From NCBI RefSeq assembly GCF_963668215.1, contig NZ_OY764190.1, positions 2,790,001-2,854,000 on the forward strand: a stretch of DNA of 64,000 nt. Reading direction: 5' to 3'. The notes beneath the pieces are model-generated. The model did no database searches, was not told the DNA's origin, and saw nothing but the letters and a program-made list of their open reading frames with translations. Origin of the DNA: an uncultured Desulfosarcina sp. (GTDB lineage Bacteria > Desulfobacterota > Desulfobacteria > Desulfobacterales > Desulfosarcinaceae). Position numbers and translations under genes: made by a program. Below are positions 1 through 8,333 of this stretch, piece after piece. Within the stretch, counting starts at the first letter, position 1, and each line of letters starts with the position of its first letter.

Positions 1-1
1 C

Positions 2-523
2 CAGAAGGTATTCTCGATTTTCGAGGAACACACGGACATCATCATCAAAGACCGCCGGGATAACCATTATGGCCATAAGATTTGCCTGACCGGTGGAGCC
101 TCGAACCTTATCCTCGATTGTGTCGTTCTTGAGGGCAATCCCGCAGATAGCACACTGGTTGAACAGATGCTGGATCGCCAGAAATCGGCTTACGGACGCT
201 ACCCGCTGAAAGTTGCCCTGGACGGTGGCTTTGCATCCAAAGGCAATCTGAACACGGCCAAGGCCAAAGGCGTCAAAGATGTCTGCTTTGCCAAAAAACG
301 GGGTCTTGAAGAGATTGACATGTGTCGCAGTCACTATGTTTACAAAAAGCTCAGACAGTTCCGTGCCGGTATCGAATCGGGCATATCCTGGCTCAAACGC
401 AGTTTCGGCTTGACCCGGTGCACGTGGAAAGGTTTTCGTTCTTTTAAAAGCTACGTGCTTTCGTCGGTGGTCGCGGCCAACCTGCTGACGATCGCTCGAA
501 AGCAATTGGCTCCTGCTGGATAA
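2..523 (+). CDS. ISNCY-like transposase, C-terminal part, cut by window edge
   Basis: The reading frame is open from the left edge to a TAA at 521-523, so only the last ~173 residues are seen and the start lies outside. The visible part reads as the end of a DDE transposase: 'HYGHKICLTGG' and 'VALDGGFAS' carry the conserved catalytic-core style of ISNCY/IS1202-type transposases, and the tail (GIESGISWLKRSFGL) is the usual helical region with the last acidic catalytic residue. I cannot see inverted repeats here, so the right end of the element is not placed. Whether the copy is intact depends on sequence left of the window. It lies outside the neighbouring ssrA island, on the chromosomal side of the left att repeat. 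Confidence 0.7.
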   Translation, partial: QKVFSIFEEHTDIIIKDRRDNHYGHKICLTGGASNLILDCVVLEGNPADSTLVEQMLDRQKSAYGRYPLKVALDGGFASKGNLNTAKAKGVKDVCFAKKRGLEEIDMCRSHYVYKKLRQFRAGIESGISWLKRSFGLTRCTWKGFRSFKSYVLSSVVAANLLTIARKQLAPAG

Positions 524-836
524 CCTCACAACCTGAGAAAATTCAGTTACTGAAATCCAGAGAGCAGGTGCGTCCGGAGGCGTGCTTTTTTAGAGTATTT
601 ACCCATATCCTTGTCGGGCTTTCAATGTGCCGTGTCTTGGAGGATTCTATTCCTCACGTTACCCGATTTTTACTTCTCGACGCACTGCTTAAACCTGCAA
701 TTTATGGACGGACACTAGATAGGCAGTTCCTGAGGATTCAATTTAGTTGGTATATTAATTGAGTTGTCATAAAGTGGAATAAATCGATACTAAATTGGAA
801 ACGAACAACCTGAACAACATCCGAACAACAAAAAAA
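524..836. other. gene-free stretch after the transposase
   Basis: No reading frame here has a credible ribosome binding site or recognisable protein. The first part probably contains the right end of the transposon that encodes the upstream transposase, but I could not define its inverted repeat. A short open frame at 568-762 shows no family features. The stretch ends at the hairpin at 837-860. Confidence 0.5.
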
Positions 837-860
837 GGATGTTAAAATCAATTAACATCC
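837..860 (-). terminator. rho-independent terminator, probably the original ssrA terminator
   Basis: A perfect 9-bp inverted repeat (GGATGTTAA at 837-845, TTAACATCC at 852-860) with a 6-nt loop is followed, on the minus strand, by a run of seven T. It lies 16 bp beyond the displaced ssrA 3'-end copy at 876-902, in the orientation of ssrA. Before the island entered, this hairpin would have been directly downstream of ssrA, so I read it as the native ssrA terminator now separated by ~8.8 kb. Confidence 0.75.
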
Positions 861-875
861 CGTAATTACAATAAA

Positions 876-902
876 AAATTGGTGGAGGCGGCGGGAGTCG
901 AA
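876..902. other. att site, left end of the ssrA island (displaced ssrA 3'-end copy)
   Basis: These 27 bases are identical to 9672-9698, which spans the 3' end of ssrA including its CCA. Identity stops at 903 (G here, C in ssrA). A copy of a tmRNA 3' end in direct orientation at the far end of a segment that carries an integrase beside ssrA is the standard footprint of site-specific integration into ssrA. The copy contains no tmRNA body and is not a gene. Confidence 0.9.
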
Positions 903-1041
903 GCCAAAAAATGTCTATTATAACAAGTGGTTAAAAAGTATGTAAAATGAAATAAAATGATGTAATTCTAAAGCTTTTCCGATCTACTCATTTAGGCTCG
1001 GATGTCACCTAAGATCTATATGATTCACCCATTCACTAAAA

Positions 1042-1064
1042 AAATGGGCACAATTTACGGCACA
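1042..1064. repeat. possible integrase arm-type site, left end of island
   Basis: The segment ending in CACAATTTACGGCACA (1049-1064) repeats exactly at 9604-9619 beside the other att site, in the same orientation. Both copies follow a run of A and lie within 170 bp of an att core. Short directly repeated motifs near both attachment cores are typical of arm sites bound by the integrase N-terminal domain; the assignment is inference. Confidence 0.45.
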
Positions 1065-1129
1065 GGCTTGATATGGCTCATGCTTAAATGTAATGTCCCT
1101 CAAAAAGTAAAAAAAATTACTGGTAAGCA

Positions 1130-4100
1130 TTATGGAAATTTAATACCTTCTCCCTGGTTAGATCGAAGTTTAATTATTTCATTTTCATAGGTTTGAGTAA
1201 ACAGTTCGCATTCAGACGTTCCATTTGAAAGCCCCGTTGCTATAAAACTGAAAATCGGTTTGTTACTCTTATATTCTGATTCAGCAATCATATTAGCTAA
1301 TGTAGTGATAGATTGATTTTCAAGTATTCTATTCATCGAGTTACCGTAAGCAAATTGAACTAAGTCGTTGTATATTCGCCAAATTCTTTGCCATAAGTTT
1401 TTACTTGTGGTTTGAGAGTTTATTCTTGAAGTAATTTTATATGCAGTTGAAAGAAAAGATCGAGATAAAAAAGCAATTTTTGAAGATTCCGCATTAAATA
1501 GAAACTGAATCTTTTGGAACCAAACATACCAAATAGCGACAATAATATTGTTTTCGACAATTACCCCGTCTTCCTCAGTGATCATATAGGATAATAAGTC
1601 ACCAATCTGAAAAAGAGCTTTTCCATAATCTCCTTTAAACCACCACAAACCATTAATAAAATAGTTAAAATAAATGTTATTATTCAATTTAGACAGATAC
1701 TCATCAATAGAACCGTTTGGAGGCATATCATCTTGAATAACTATCAGAATATCAATATAATTAACAAGAGCTCCAAGAACATTAAAGGAGCAAAGTATTG
1801 CATATTTCTGAGCAGCTTCCTTCCGCAAAATAATACTTTTATTCCGTAAAATGGCAATTATATCCAAAGTAGTGATTGTTTGTTCATAATGTTCTTCCCC
1901 GCATATGTAATGCCTTAAAATAGCATCATCGGTATACAAAATATGACTTGATGAATTATAAACTGATTTGTATTGGTTAAGTTGCTCTAATAATTGATTT
2001 TCTGCATTTTCAATTTTGGTGGATGGAAGCTTGAGACGCTTTATGTTTTCTACTAAAATGTTAAGAATTTCTTTAGCCTTTATTGAACTACTGTTGGGCA
2101 TAAATTCTTGAGAAAGATATTGCAAATTGTTGATAGCGCTTTTTGGTATTGAAATATATTGAAAAATGGTGAAAAGATGATTTAAGAGGCCAAGGTCGTA
2201 AAGAACAACTAAGGAAATTTCTTCTATAAGTGGGATCTTGCCGGTAAGATGGCGAAGTTCTCTTAGCTTGTATTGCTTAATACTAATACTAAGTTGGTAT
2301 TGAAAATACTCTTTATCAGCAACTTTAGAAGTTTCCCAAAGTTGTATGAAATTGTTAATATTGGGAAGTAGCAAGGGACGAATAATATATGGTATCGGAT
2401 ATTTTTCACGTTTAAGTAAATTGACATTACGTTCGTAAAATCTAAGTTTTTCATCTGTTAAACCTGTAATCTTATGAATTTGATCAATCAATTCATCAGG
2501 ATTATTGTCTTTTACAGATATAGATCGAAGAATATTCGATTTTGGGAAGTTTTTTGAAAAGTTAGCCAAACGCTTTTGAAAATCTTTAACATCTCCTTCA
2601 TCGACTCCTATACTTGGATCTAACGTAGCAGTAAAAAATTGAATTAAAAATGTTCCTTCTTCATGTTCATCGTCCTGATTGCATAGTCTGCCATATTTTA
2701 AACAGATTTTAATTAAAGATGGATTTTTTGGGTCAATATACATTTCAACGCTGTACATCATTTTCAAAAGCTTTAGCTTTTGGGATTTTTTGGTAGCTTT
2801 CTCGATTAACATTGAAAGTATATTTTTTGCTTTTTCAATAAGTCCACACCCAGCTGCAATATTACAGTAAATTTCCAATACAATTGGATCTTGAGATTCA
2901 TCTCGAATTATTTTATCAAGCATCTCTAAAGATTGATTAGTTTCACCTAATTCATCTAGCGCTAAGGCTTGAAATGCTTGAAAAAGAGAGTTGGCAGAAA
3001 ATCTTGATGCACAAGATTTAGCTATATTTAGAACGTCTTTCCAGTCTTCTAACGTAGCTTTAGATTTGCATATAATGATATATTCTTTTTCACTAAAATC
3101 CCTAAAATTTTGTATATCTTCAGAGACTTTGAGTAGCATTTTAGCTGTTTCTTTTTCATAAGGACTTAAGTTGTCAAAGAGTTGATATAGTATTTGGTAG
3201 TGTTTGTTACCATTTTTATAAAATTCGAATAGCTTTTTTACAGCAGAATCTTTGGCAAGAATATTCTGGTTTACTTCTATAAAAAAATGATATAAAGAAA
3301 TTAAAGCTTCAGAATCAGGGAATGAATTTATTGCATTAAGAAGTATATCTAACTCTTCATTCATAAAAAGTTCGTTTGCACATTCTGCCGCGATAGTAAC
3401 AACAACATCATAATTGGTAGGTCTCTCTTCAGAAAGATCTTTTAAAATGCCAATGACTCGTTGGACTATTTCACGTTTCCGATTATTTCTGGATAATAAC
3501 AATATTTCATCAATTTTTGAATTTAAAGTACTCGGAACTTTTTTAAACTGTTTTTCAGCTAGTTCATCGTCGCCAGTGTGTAAAGCGATCTTAAGCACCA
3601 AATCTTGAAGTAATTGAATTGCTGGCCTACTTTCAGCTAAAGGTACTAAGTGCTTTTTCACAATATTTTGTTCTGAAAAATACATTCCTAAAATCGAGAA
3701 AACATCGATGATTATTTCAATATCAGGGGGATATTCTAATTTTTTTGCTAAATCGAATGCTGATACAAGATCAATCCAAGATTCCTTTAAAATTTCCGTT
3801 TTCATGTCTTTTAAACCTGAAAAAGGAATTACTTTATCCTCTAATATATCAGGAATGCCAATATGAAAATTGCACCTTGCTCTTATAGATTTAAGACTGA
3901 GTCGCTGTCGGTTACTTATTTTATTGGCGGAAATATAATTATCAATGTATTCGATACATTCTTTATATGATTCTGACAGTGATAAAATTATAGCTTTTGT
4001 AACAAACGTTTCCTTCTCATCTGCACTTTTTAAAACCTCCAGTGCTTCATCGTGTGCGCCTGATAGTGATAATAGTTTAGCTTTTAAACGGATATAATCG

Positions 4101-5110
4101 ATATCAGTTTTTTCTTCTATTTCTCTAATAATATTGTTGATTAGCTTTTTATCAATATTTTCGTATTCAATAAGCGAATCTAAATATGCAATATGATATT
4201 TTTTGATAGATTTTGAAAGATCATATGCTTTTTTATAGTAATCTTTAGCCGCATGCCGTTCGCCAATGAGACTTTTAAAAAATGCTTTTTGATAATAATA
4301 TTCAGATTTTTCATGACTATTAGCTTCTTTTATTCTTAATTTCAAACTATCTAGCTTATCTTCAGCTAAAGCGATGCTATTAGTTGATAAATATTTTGAT
4401 GATTCTTTCAAATCATAAGCGAAACTTTCTTTTGGTGCATCCAACCAAGGAGAATCTGTTTGATTTAATACTGTTTCAATAGCGATTTTGTTAGTTTCGA
4501 GAACTTTGGAAATTTGCTGAACAGTCTTTGTTGTATCATCGTATTTTTTTTCAACAACTCGGTATATCCCTTCTAATGACCGTTTCTTTTCCAATCGATC
4601 ATTTAAATATGGCAATGCATTAAATTTAGGAATCAATTTGTTTTTGACTGGAATATGAAAAGTATGAGACTTCTTTTCGAGATGTGATAGATCTTTTTTC
4701 CCTTCTAATAGATTTTCTATTTCATCATCAATCCAAAGATAATAAGAGAAACAATTCCTCGGATTGTCATCAACAGAAAGATCAACAAATACTAACATCA
4801 CAGGGTTTTCAATTCTTGAATAATAATTCAATGTACTAATTTCTAAATTTTGCGAAAAATACGTATCATCGGCACTTAATTTTTTGTTTTTACCATTTTC
4901 ATTTATTGCGGAACCTTTAATTTGGACGTTAAACATCCCCTTATAATTTCCCTGATCGACTATTTGGACTTGCATATCTAATCCAGCATCGGAATCGCCA
5001 TCAGTCTGGGTCACACGCCATGATGTTGGATGGCAATTATTAAAAGCCATGACAGCAAAATGACCGATTTCCTGAGATTGCGATTCCTTTGGGAGATCAA
5101 TTTTATTCAT
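1130..5110 (-). CDS. DUF4365-domain protein with long helical (TPR-like) repeat region, candidate defence effector
   Basis: This 1326-residue protein is the largest gene of the ssrA island. The first ~150 residues match the DUF4365 pattern: E14, G43-x-D45 and V62-Q63-x-K65 form an E-D-QxK set like the active site of PD-(D/E)XK nucleases, followed by predicted strands. From about residue 190 to the end the sequence is almost wholly helical, with many TPR-like segments (for example around 270-330 and 690-760); I see no Walker motif and no membrane segment. DUF4365 is known as a nuclease-like domain common in defence-related genes. The fusion to a ~1150-residue solenoid suggests a sensor or scaffold joined to a nuclease. 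The ATG at 5110 has AGGA 8 bases upstream. Base composition is very AT-rich compared with the flanking chromosome, as expected for transferred cargo. It is transcribed away from the 336-residue gene starting 86 bp on. Function in defence is inference. Confidence 0.75.
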   Translation of the reverse strand: MNKIDLPKESQSQEIGHFAVMAFNNCHPTSWRVTQTDGDSDAGLDMQVQIVDQGNYKGMFNVQIKGSAINENGKNKKLSADDTYFSQNLEISTLNYYSRIENPVMLVFVDLSVDDNPRNCFSYYLWIDDEIENLLEGKKDLSHLEKKSHTFHIPVKNKLIPKFNALPYLNDRLEKKRSLEGIYRVVEKKYDDTTKTVQQISKVLETNKIAIETVLNQTDSPWLDAPKESFAYDLKESSKYLSTNSIALAEDKLDSLKLRIKEANSHEKSEYYYQKAFFKSLIGERHAAKDYYKKAYDLSKSIKKYHIAYLDSLIEYENIDKKLINNIIREIEEKTDIDYIRLKAKLLSLSGAHDEALEVLKSADEKETFVTKAIILSLSESYKECIEYIDNYISANKISNRQRLSLKSIRARCNFHIGIPDILEDKVIPFSGLKDMKTEILKESWIDLVSAFDLAKKLEYPPDIEIIIDVFSILGMYFSEQNIVKKHLVPLAESRPAIQLLQDLVLKIALHTGDDELAEKQFKKVPSTLNSKIDEILLLSRNNRKREIVQRVIGILKDLSEERPTNYDVVVTIAAECANELFMNEELDILLNAINSFPDSEALISLYHFFIEVNQNILAKDSAVKKLFEFYKNGNKHYQILYQLFDNLSPYEKETAKMLLKVSEDIQNFRDFSEKEYIIICKSKATLEDWKDVLNIAKSCASRFSANSLFQAFQALALDELGETNQSLEMLDKIIRDESQDPIVLEIYCNIAAGCGLIEKAKNILSMLIEKATKKSQKLKLLKMMYSVEMYIDPKNPSLIKICLKYGRLCNQDDEHEEGTFLIQFFTATLDPSIGVDEGDVKDFQKRLANFSKNFPKSNILRSISVKDNNPDELIDQIHKITGLTDEKLRFYERNVNLLKREKYPIPYIIRPLLLPNINNFIQLWETSKVADKEYFQYQLSISIKQYKLRELRHLTGKIPLIEEISLVVLYDLGLLNHLFTIFQYISIPKSAINNLQYLSQEFMPNSSSIKAKEILNILVENIKRLKLPSTKIENAENQLLEQLNQYKSVYNSSSHILYTDDAILRHYICGEEHYEQTITTLDIIAILRNKSIILRKEAAQKYAILCSFNVLGALVNYIDILIVIQDDMPPNGSIDEYLSKLNNNIYFNYFINGLWWFKGDYGKALFQIGDLLSYMITEEDGVIVENNIIVAIWYVWFQKIQFLFNAESSKIAFLSRSFLSTAYKITSRINSQTTSKNLWQRIWRIYNDLVQFAYGNSMNRILENQSITTLANMIAESEYKSNKPIFSFIATGLSNGTSECELFTQTYENEIIKLRSNQGEGIKFP

Positions 5111-5196
5111 TTCACTTATCCTGTATGTTTTAACAGACCTTGGTCAGCTACTCTAAAAGGATTTTTTAAAAAAAATAAAAAATAGAAAAAAAACGG

Positions 5197-6207
5197 GTGG
5201 TTAACATGCTTGATGTATCATGGCCTATAATGATAAGAGGATTCAACAATTGTAACAAGGAAAATTTTAAGATTATGTCAAAAATTTTTCATCCATTGCC
5301 AGGGTGGACAAAGAAAAAGGCCGGTATACCTTTATGGATTGCAATTATCACTGCTATTTCATCAGATTCCACGTTTAATATTCTGAAAGATTTAAATAAT
5401 TATTGTCATAGGTGGGAACTAACTGATTTTCCACCAATTGATGATTGGTTGGATTTTTACGAACGTGAAGCTATTGAAACCGAATGGATTTTTGACTTTC
5501 TCGGCGAAGAAATTAAAAAACCCGCGGTTTTAAATTTAGGTATCGTTTTTTTACGGTACGTTAAGCGAAGAGAGAGGAATTTAAGGGAAAATGCCAACGT
5601 TTTAGCCCCATGGGTAATTGAGAAGGATATAGTTCAATTTTGCGATTGGCTTCATGAAGTTGACTTGGATGAATTTGAAGCAGCCATTAGTGAATTGCCG
5701 GAACGAGGACTTAATAAGTACAACAAAAGTCCAGAAGCTATTTTTTTGATACGCGTGTGGTTGCCATGCTACTTCTATTATGGAGATATCCCTCACAATC
5801 TTTTCAGAAAAGCCGTCAAAGGTGATTTCCAATCACTATGTAAGCTGTTGCGTATCGACAAAGCAGTTTTAAGAGATAAACGAATTGCCGGGATATTTCA
5901 AAGATTTTCATTGGATACCGAATCAACACAATTTAAGGAAATTCATCGCGCAATTGGAACGCCAATCAAAAAGGTCTCAAAAAAGAAAATCAAAGAAATT
6001 GCTGCTGCAATAATTTCAACAGGTACGGAGGCATATGGCCAGCCTCTTACCGCCCCAGAAATACAGAGCCTATTTGACCATTGGGCCAAATTTAAAGACA
6101 CAACAACCCTTCAAGACATAGACCTCCCATCCCCCGAAGCATTCGCAAAACAAATACAGCGAATTGCGCCCATTTACAAAAAACTATTCAAACTGGACAA
6201 AAAATAA
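5197..6207 (+). CDS. unrecognised 336-residue protein, possible partner of the DUF4365 protein
   Basis: I do not recognise this family. The protein is soluble, rich in aromatic and charged residues, with no signal peptide, no clear membrane span and no nucleotide-binding motif. The first half has a W/D/E-rich helical segment (ELTDFPPIDDWLDFYERE, about residues 74-91); the last ~80 residues are lysine-rich and helical. It is divergent from the DUF4365 gene across an 86-bp, extremely AT-rich spacer that must hold both promoters, which suggests that they form one module. The listed start is GTG at 5197; ATG at 5206 is equally possible because neither has a strong Shine-Dalgarno sequence. The gene shares the low GC of the DUF4365 gene and is followed by the replication gene after 111 bp. 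It could equally be an unrelated cargo gene or a helper such as a phage-interference factor. Confidence 0.6.
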   Translation: MVNMLDVSWPIMIRGFNNCNKENFKIMSKIFHPLPGWTKKKAGIPLWIAIITAISSDSTFNILKDLNNYCHRWELTDFPPIDDWLDFYEREAIETEWIFDFLGEEIKKPAVLNLGIVFLRYVKRRERNLRENANVLAPWVIEKDIVQFCDWLHEVDLDEFEAAISELPERGLNKYNKSPEAIFLIRVWLPCYFYYGDIPHNLFRKAVKGDFQSLCKLLRIDKAVLRDKRIAGIFQRFSLDTESTQFKEIHRAIGTPIKKVSKKKIKEIAAAIISTGTEAYGQPLTAPEIQSLFDHWAKFKDTTTLQDIDLPSPEAFAKQIQRIAPIYKKLFKLDKK

Positions 6208-6318
6208 AAATATTTTGTCCAGGCCTCCCTGTCGTCTTCATTGATATAAGCCGGTCAGTAATCATTTCGCAGCATCTTAGCTGCATTACCTGATCTAATT
6301 TATAATGGAGGTGACCAA

Positions 6319-7974
6319 TTGAATAAGATGTTTCCATGTCTTGAAGCAGCGCTTGCATATCATGATGCCGGCTATCCTGTCATACCTGTCGGGCAAGATA
6401 AACGCCCCCTTATACCATCATGGAAGGAATTCCAGAAGGTAGGGCCGGATCGTGAACAGGTGAAACGATGGTTTTCAAGATATCCGGAGGCAAACATTGG
6501 GATCATTACAGGAAAGCAAGCTGGCTTGCTTGTGGTCGATGTAGATAGTGAAGAAGGCTATGAGGAATTGAGCCAATTTTTGCCTGACACACTTGTCACT
6601 CCGATTGCTAAAACACCACATGGACATCATTTCTGCTTCGAGTACCAAGATGGGTTTACAAATCGTGTCCGAATTTTACGAGATATCGATATTAGAACGG
6701 AAGGTGGATATATCGTTGCTCCCCCAAGCCGGACAAAAGATGGTGAATATGCATGGCAAGATGGGCTTGAATTGCTCAAAACGCCTCTCGCTCCCATGCC
6801 TGAGACATTAGAAAGGGCTCTAAAAGGGGAGACACCCGCATGCAGCTTAAAAAAGATAAATACATATAAGGGCCTGGATGAAGACAGGCTTTCTAAAGTT
6901 ATCCCTCCTGGTAAAAATCCATCCACTCTTCAATATCCACCGTTTAGCCAAGGCCAGCGCGACAATACTCTTTTTTCGATTGCAGACGCGATGGCTAAAA
7001 ATCGCATCCCTAAACAAGTCATTGAAAATACGTTGGAAATATTGGCCATTAACTGCGACCCACCATTTCCGCAAAATGAGGTGACTATCAAGGTTCAGTC
7101 AGCTTTGAAGAGATTGTCTGAAAATAAAAAAGCTCTCTCGCAGGAGGTCCGTGAGTTCGTGCTGTCCTCAAACGGTATCTTTACGTCCTCAGAAATTCAT
7201 AGCGGTCTTCAACTGTCCTCACGACAGGAGAAAAAGAATACCTCTCTTGCTTTAGGCCGGCTAGTTGATGAGGGGCTTATCGAAAGAGTAGGCAAGCGCA
7301 ATGGTCACTTTCGGCTCGTGGATAAAGACCTTCAGGAGATGGACTTTTTAAACGCTGAGACGCGCACGGTGCCCATATGGCTGCCATTTGGTCTCGACGC
7401 AATGGTTGAAATAATGGCCGGCAATATCATTCTTGTTGCCGGTGAACCTAACGCTGGGAAAACCGCGCTGCTACTAAACATCATCCAGCATAACATGCGA
7501 AAATTCCAGGTCCACTACTTTAACTCAGAGATGGGTGGCAGCGAACTGAGGAAGCGCTTGTCCAATTTTGATGACATCTCGTTGTCGGACTGGGCCTTTC
7601 GAGCATACGAACGAACCGACAATTTTGCCGATGTCATAGCCCAAGGTTACGGCAAATTAAACATCATCGACTTCTTGGAGCTCTACGACAATTTCTACGA
7701 GGTCAATGGAAAGCTGGCCGAAATTCACAAAAAGCTAAACGGCGCCATTGCCGTTGTTGCGCTTCAGAAAAACCCTGGGGCAGATACGGGCCTCGGGGGG
7801 CAGAGAACGCTTGAAAAACCGCGCCTGGCATTAGCGCTAAGCCCCAACAAGATAAAGATCGTAAAAGGCAAGAACTGGAAGACCTCAACAAATCCCAACG
7901 GCAAAGTGATCCGCTTCAAGCTTGTCAACGGATGCAAGCTCATCCGGGTTTCTGACTGGTACTTGGAAAACTAA
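6319..7974 (+). CDS. bifunctional primase-polymerase with C-terminal AAA/RecA-like ATPase
   Basis: This 551-residue protein joins an archaeo-eukaryotic-type primase (prim-pol) domain to an ATPase and probably starts replication of the island. Seen in order: prim-pol domain (about 9-165) with the DVD metal-binding motif at 74-76, KTPHGHH at 98-104 and the GGYIVAPPS motif at 129-137; a PriCT-1-like helical region (about 205-270); a winged-helix-like segment (275-335); and a RecA/RepA-type ATPase with Walker A GEPNAGKT at 375-382. The start is TTG at 6319, chosen because GGAGGTG ends 5 bases upstream; the next ATG (6328) would be too far. It is followed after 25 bases by the AlpA-like gene. Such fusions are usual in phage satellites and integrative plasmids. 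Confidence 0.85.
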   Translation: MNKMFPCLEAALAYHDAGYPVIPVGQDKRPLIPSWKEFQKVGPDREQVKRWFSRYPEANIGIITGKQAGLLVVDVDSEEGYEELSQFLPDTLVTPIAKTPHGHHFCFEYQDGFTNRVRILRDIDIRTEGGYIVAPPSRTKDGEYAWQDGLELLKTPLAPMPETLERALKGETPACSLKKINTYKGLDEDRLSKVIPPGKNPSTLQYPPFSQGQRDNTLFSIADAMAKNRIPKQVIENTLEILAINCDPPFPQNEVTIKVQSALKRLSENKKALSQEVREFVLSSNGIFTSSEIHSGLQLSSRQEKKNTSLALGRLVDEGLIERVGKRNGHFRLVDKDLQEMDFLNAETRTVPIWLPFGLDAMVEIMAGNIILVAGEPNAGKTALLLNIIQHNMRKFQVHYFNSEMGGSELRKRLSNFDDISLSDWAFRAYERTDNFADVIAQGYGKLNIIDFLELYDNFYEVNGKLAEIHKKLNGAIAVVALQKNPGADTGLGGQRTLEKPRLALALSPNKIKIVKGKNWKTSTNPNGKVIRFKLVNGCKLIRVSDWYLEN

Positions 7975-7999
7975 AGAACCAAAGGAAAGGAAATCATCG

Positions 8000-8227
8000 A
8001 TGGAGAACTACCTCACCACTCAAGAACTCAGCGAACGAATCAAGATGACACCTGGAACAATCCGCAATCTGGTTTGGCGCAAGGAGCTTAAAGAAAACGT
8101 CCACTACGTCAAGCCAACACCTCGGAAACTGCTTTTCGTGTGGAGCGCCATAGAAAAATGGCTATACGGTCAGACAACCAATGTTGAGCGCAAACAGATG
8201 GGGAGCGATTGCCTGATTAACATTTAG
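8000..8227 (+). CDS. AlpA/excisionase-like helix-turn-helix protein
   Basis: A 75-residue protein with the MerR/AlpA-type winged helix seen in excisionases and island activators: LTTQELSERIKMTPGTIRNLVWR (first ~28 residues) is the helix-turn-helix, and the following FVWSAIEKWLYG is the wing and last helix. In related elements these small proteins act as directionality factors for the integrase or as activators of island genes. The frame is open further upstream inside the primase gene, but ATG at 8000 has AAGGAAAGG 9 bases upstream and gives the right domain length. It sits between the replication gene and the integrase, which fits either role. Confidence 0.75.
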   Translation: MENYLTTQELSERIKMTPGTIRNLVWRKELKENVHYVKPTPRKLLFVWSAIEKWLYGQTTNVERKQMGSDCLINI

Positions 8228-8333
8228 CGCGAAAGATGCGCAATTGACGAATCCTTTCGGGAAATGTTACCGATTTGCAGGTGACATTCGAACCGAAAGG
8301 AGGTGAGAGGAAAGGCGGAAAGGGAACATATTT

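Noticed and set aside
568..762. Short plus-strand open frame after the transposase
   Set aside because: No ribosome binding site and no family features; it lies in the probable end of an insertion sequence.
881..902. Possible tRNA gene fragment with a T-arm sequence
   Set aside because: The sequence is an exact copy of the ssrA 3' end and lacks any tRNA body; it is the att repeat of the island.
1130..5110. NTPase or STAND-type defence protein call for the giant island protein
   Set aside because: No Walker A or B motif could be found; only the N-terminal nuclease-like set and helical repeats are supported.
7922..7999. Upstream extension of the AlpA-like protein
   Set aside because: Lies inside the end of the primase gene; the Shine-Dalgarno sequence and domain start support ATG at 8000.
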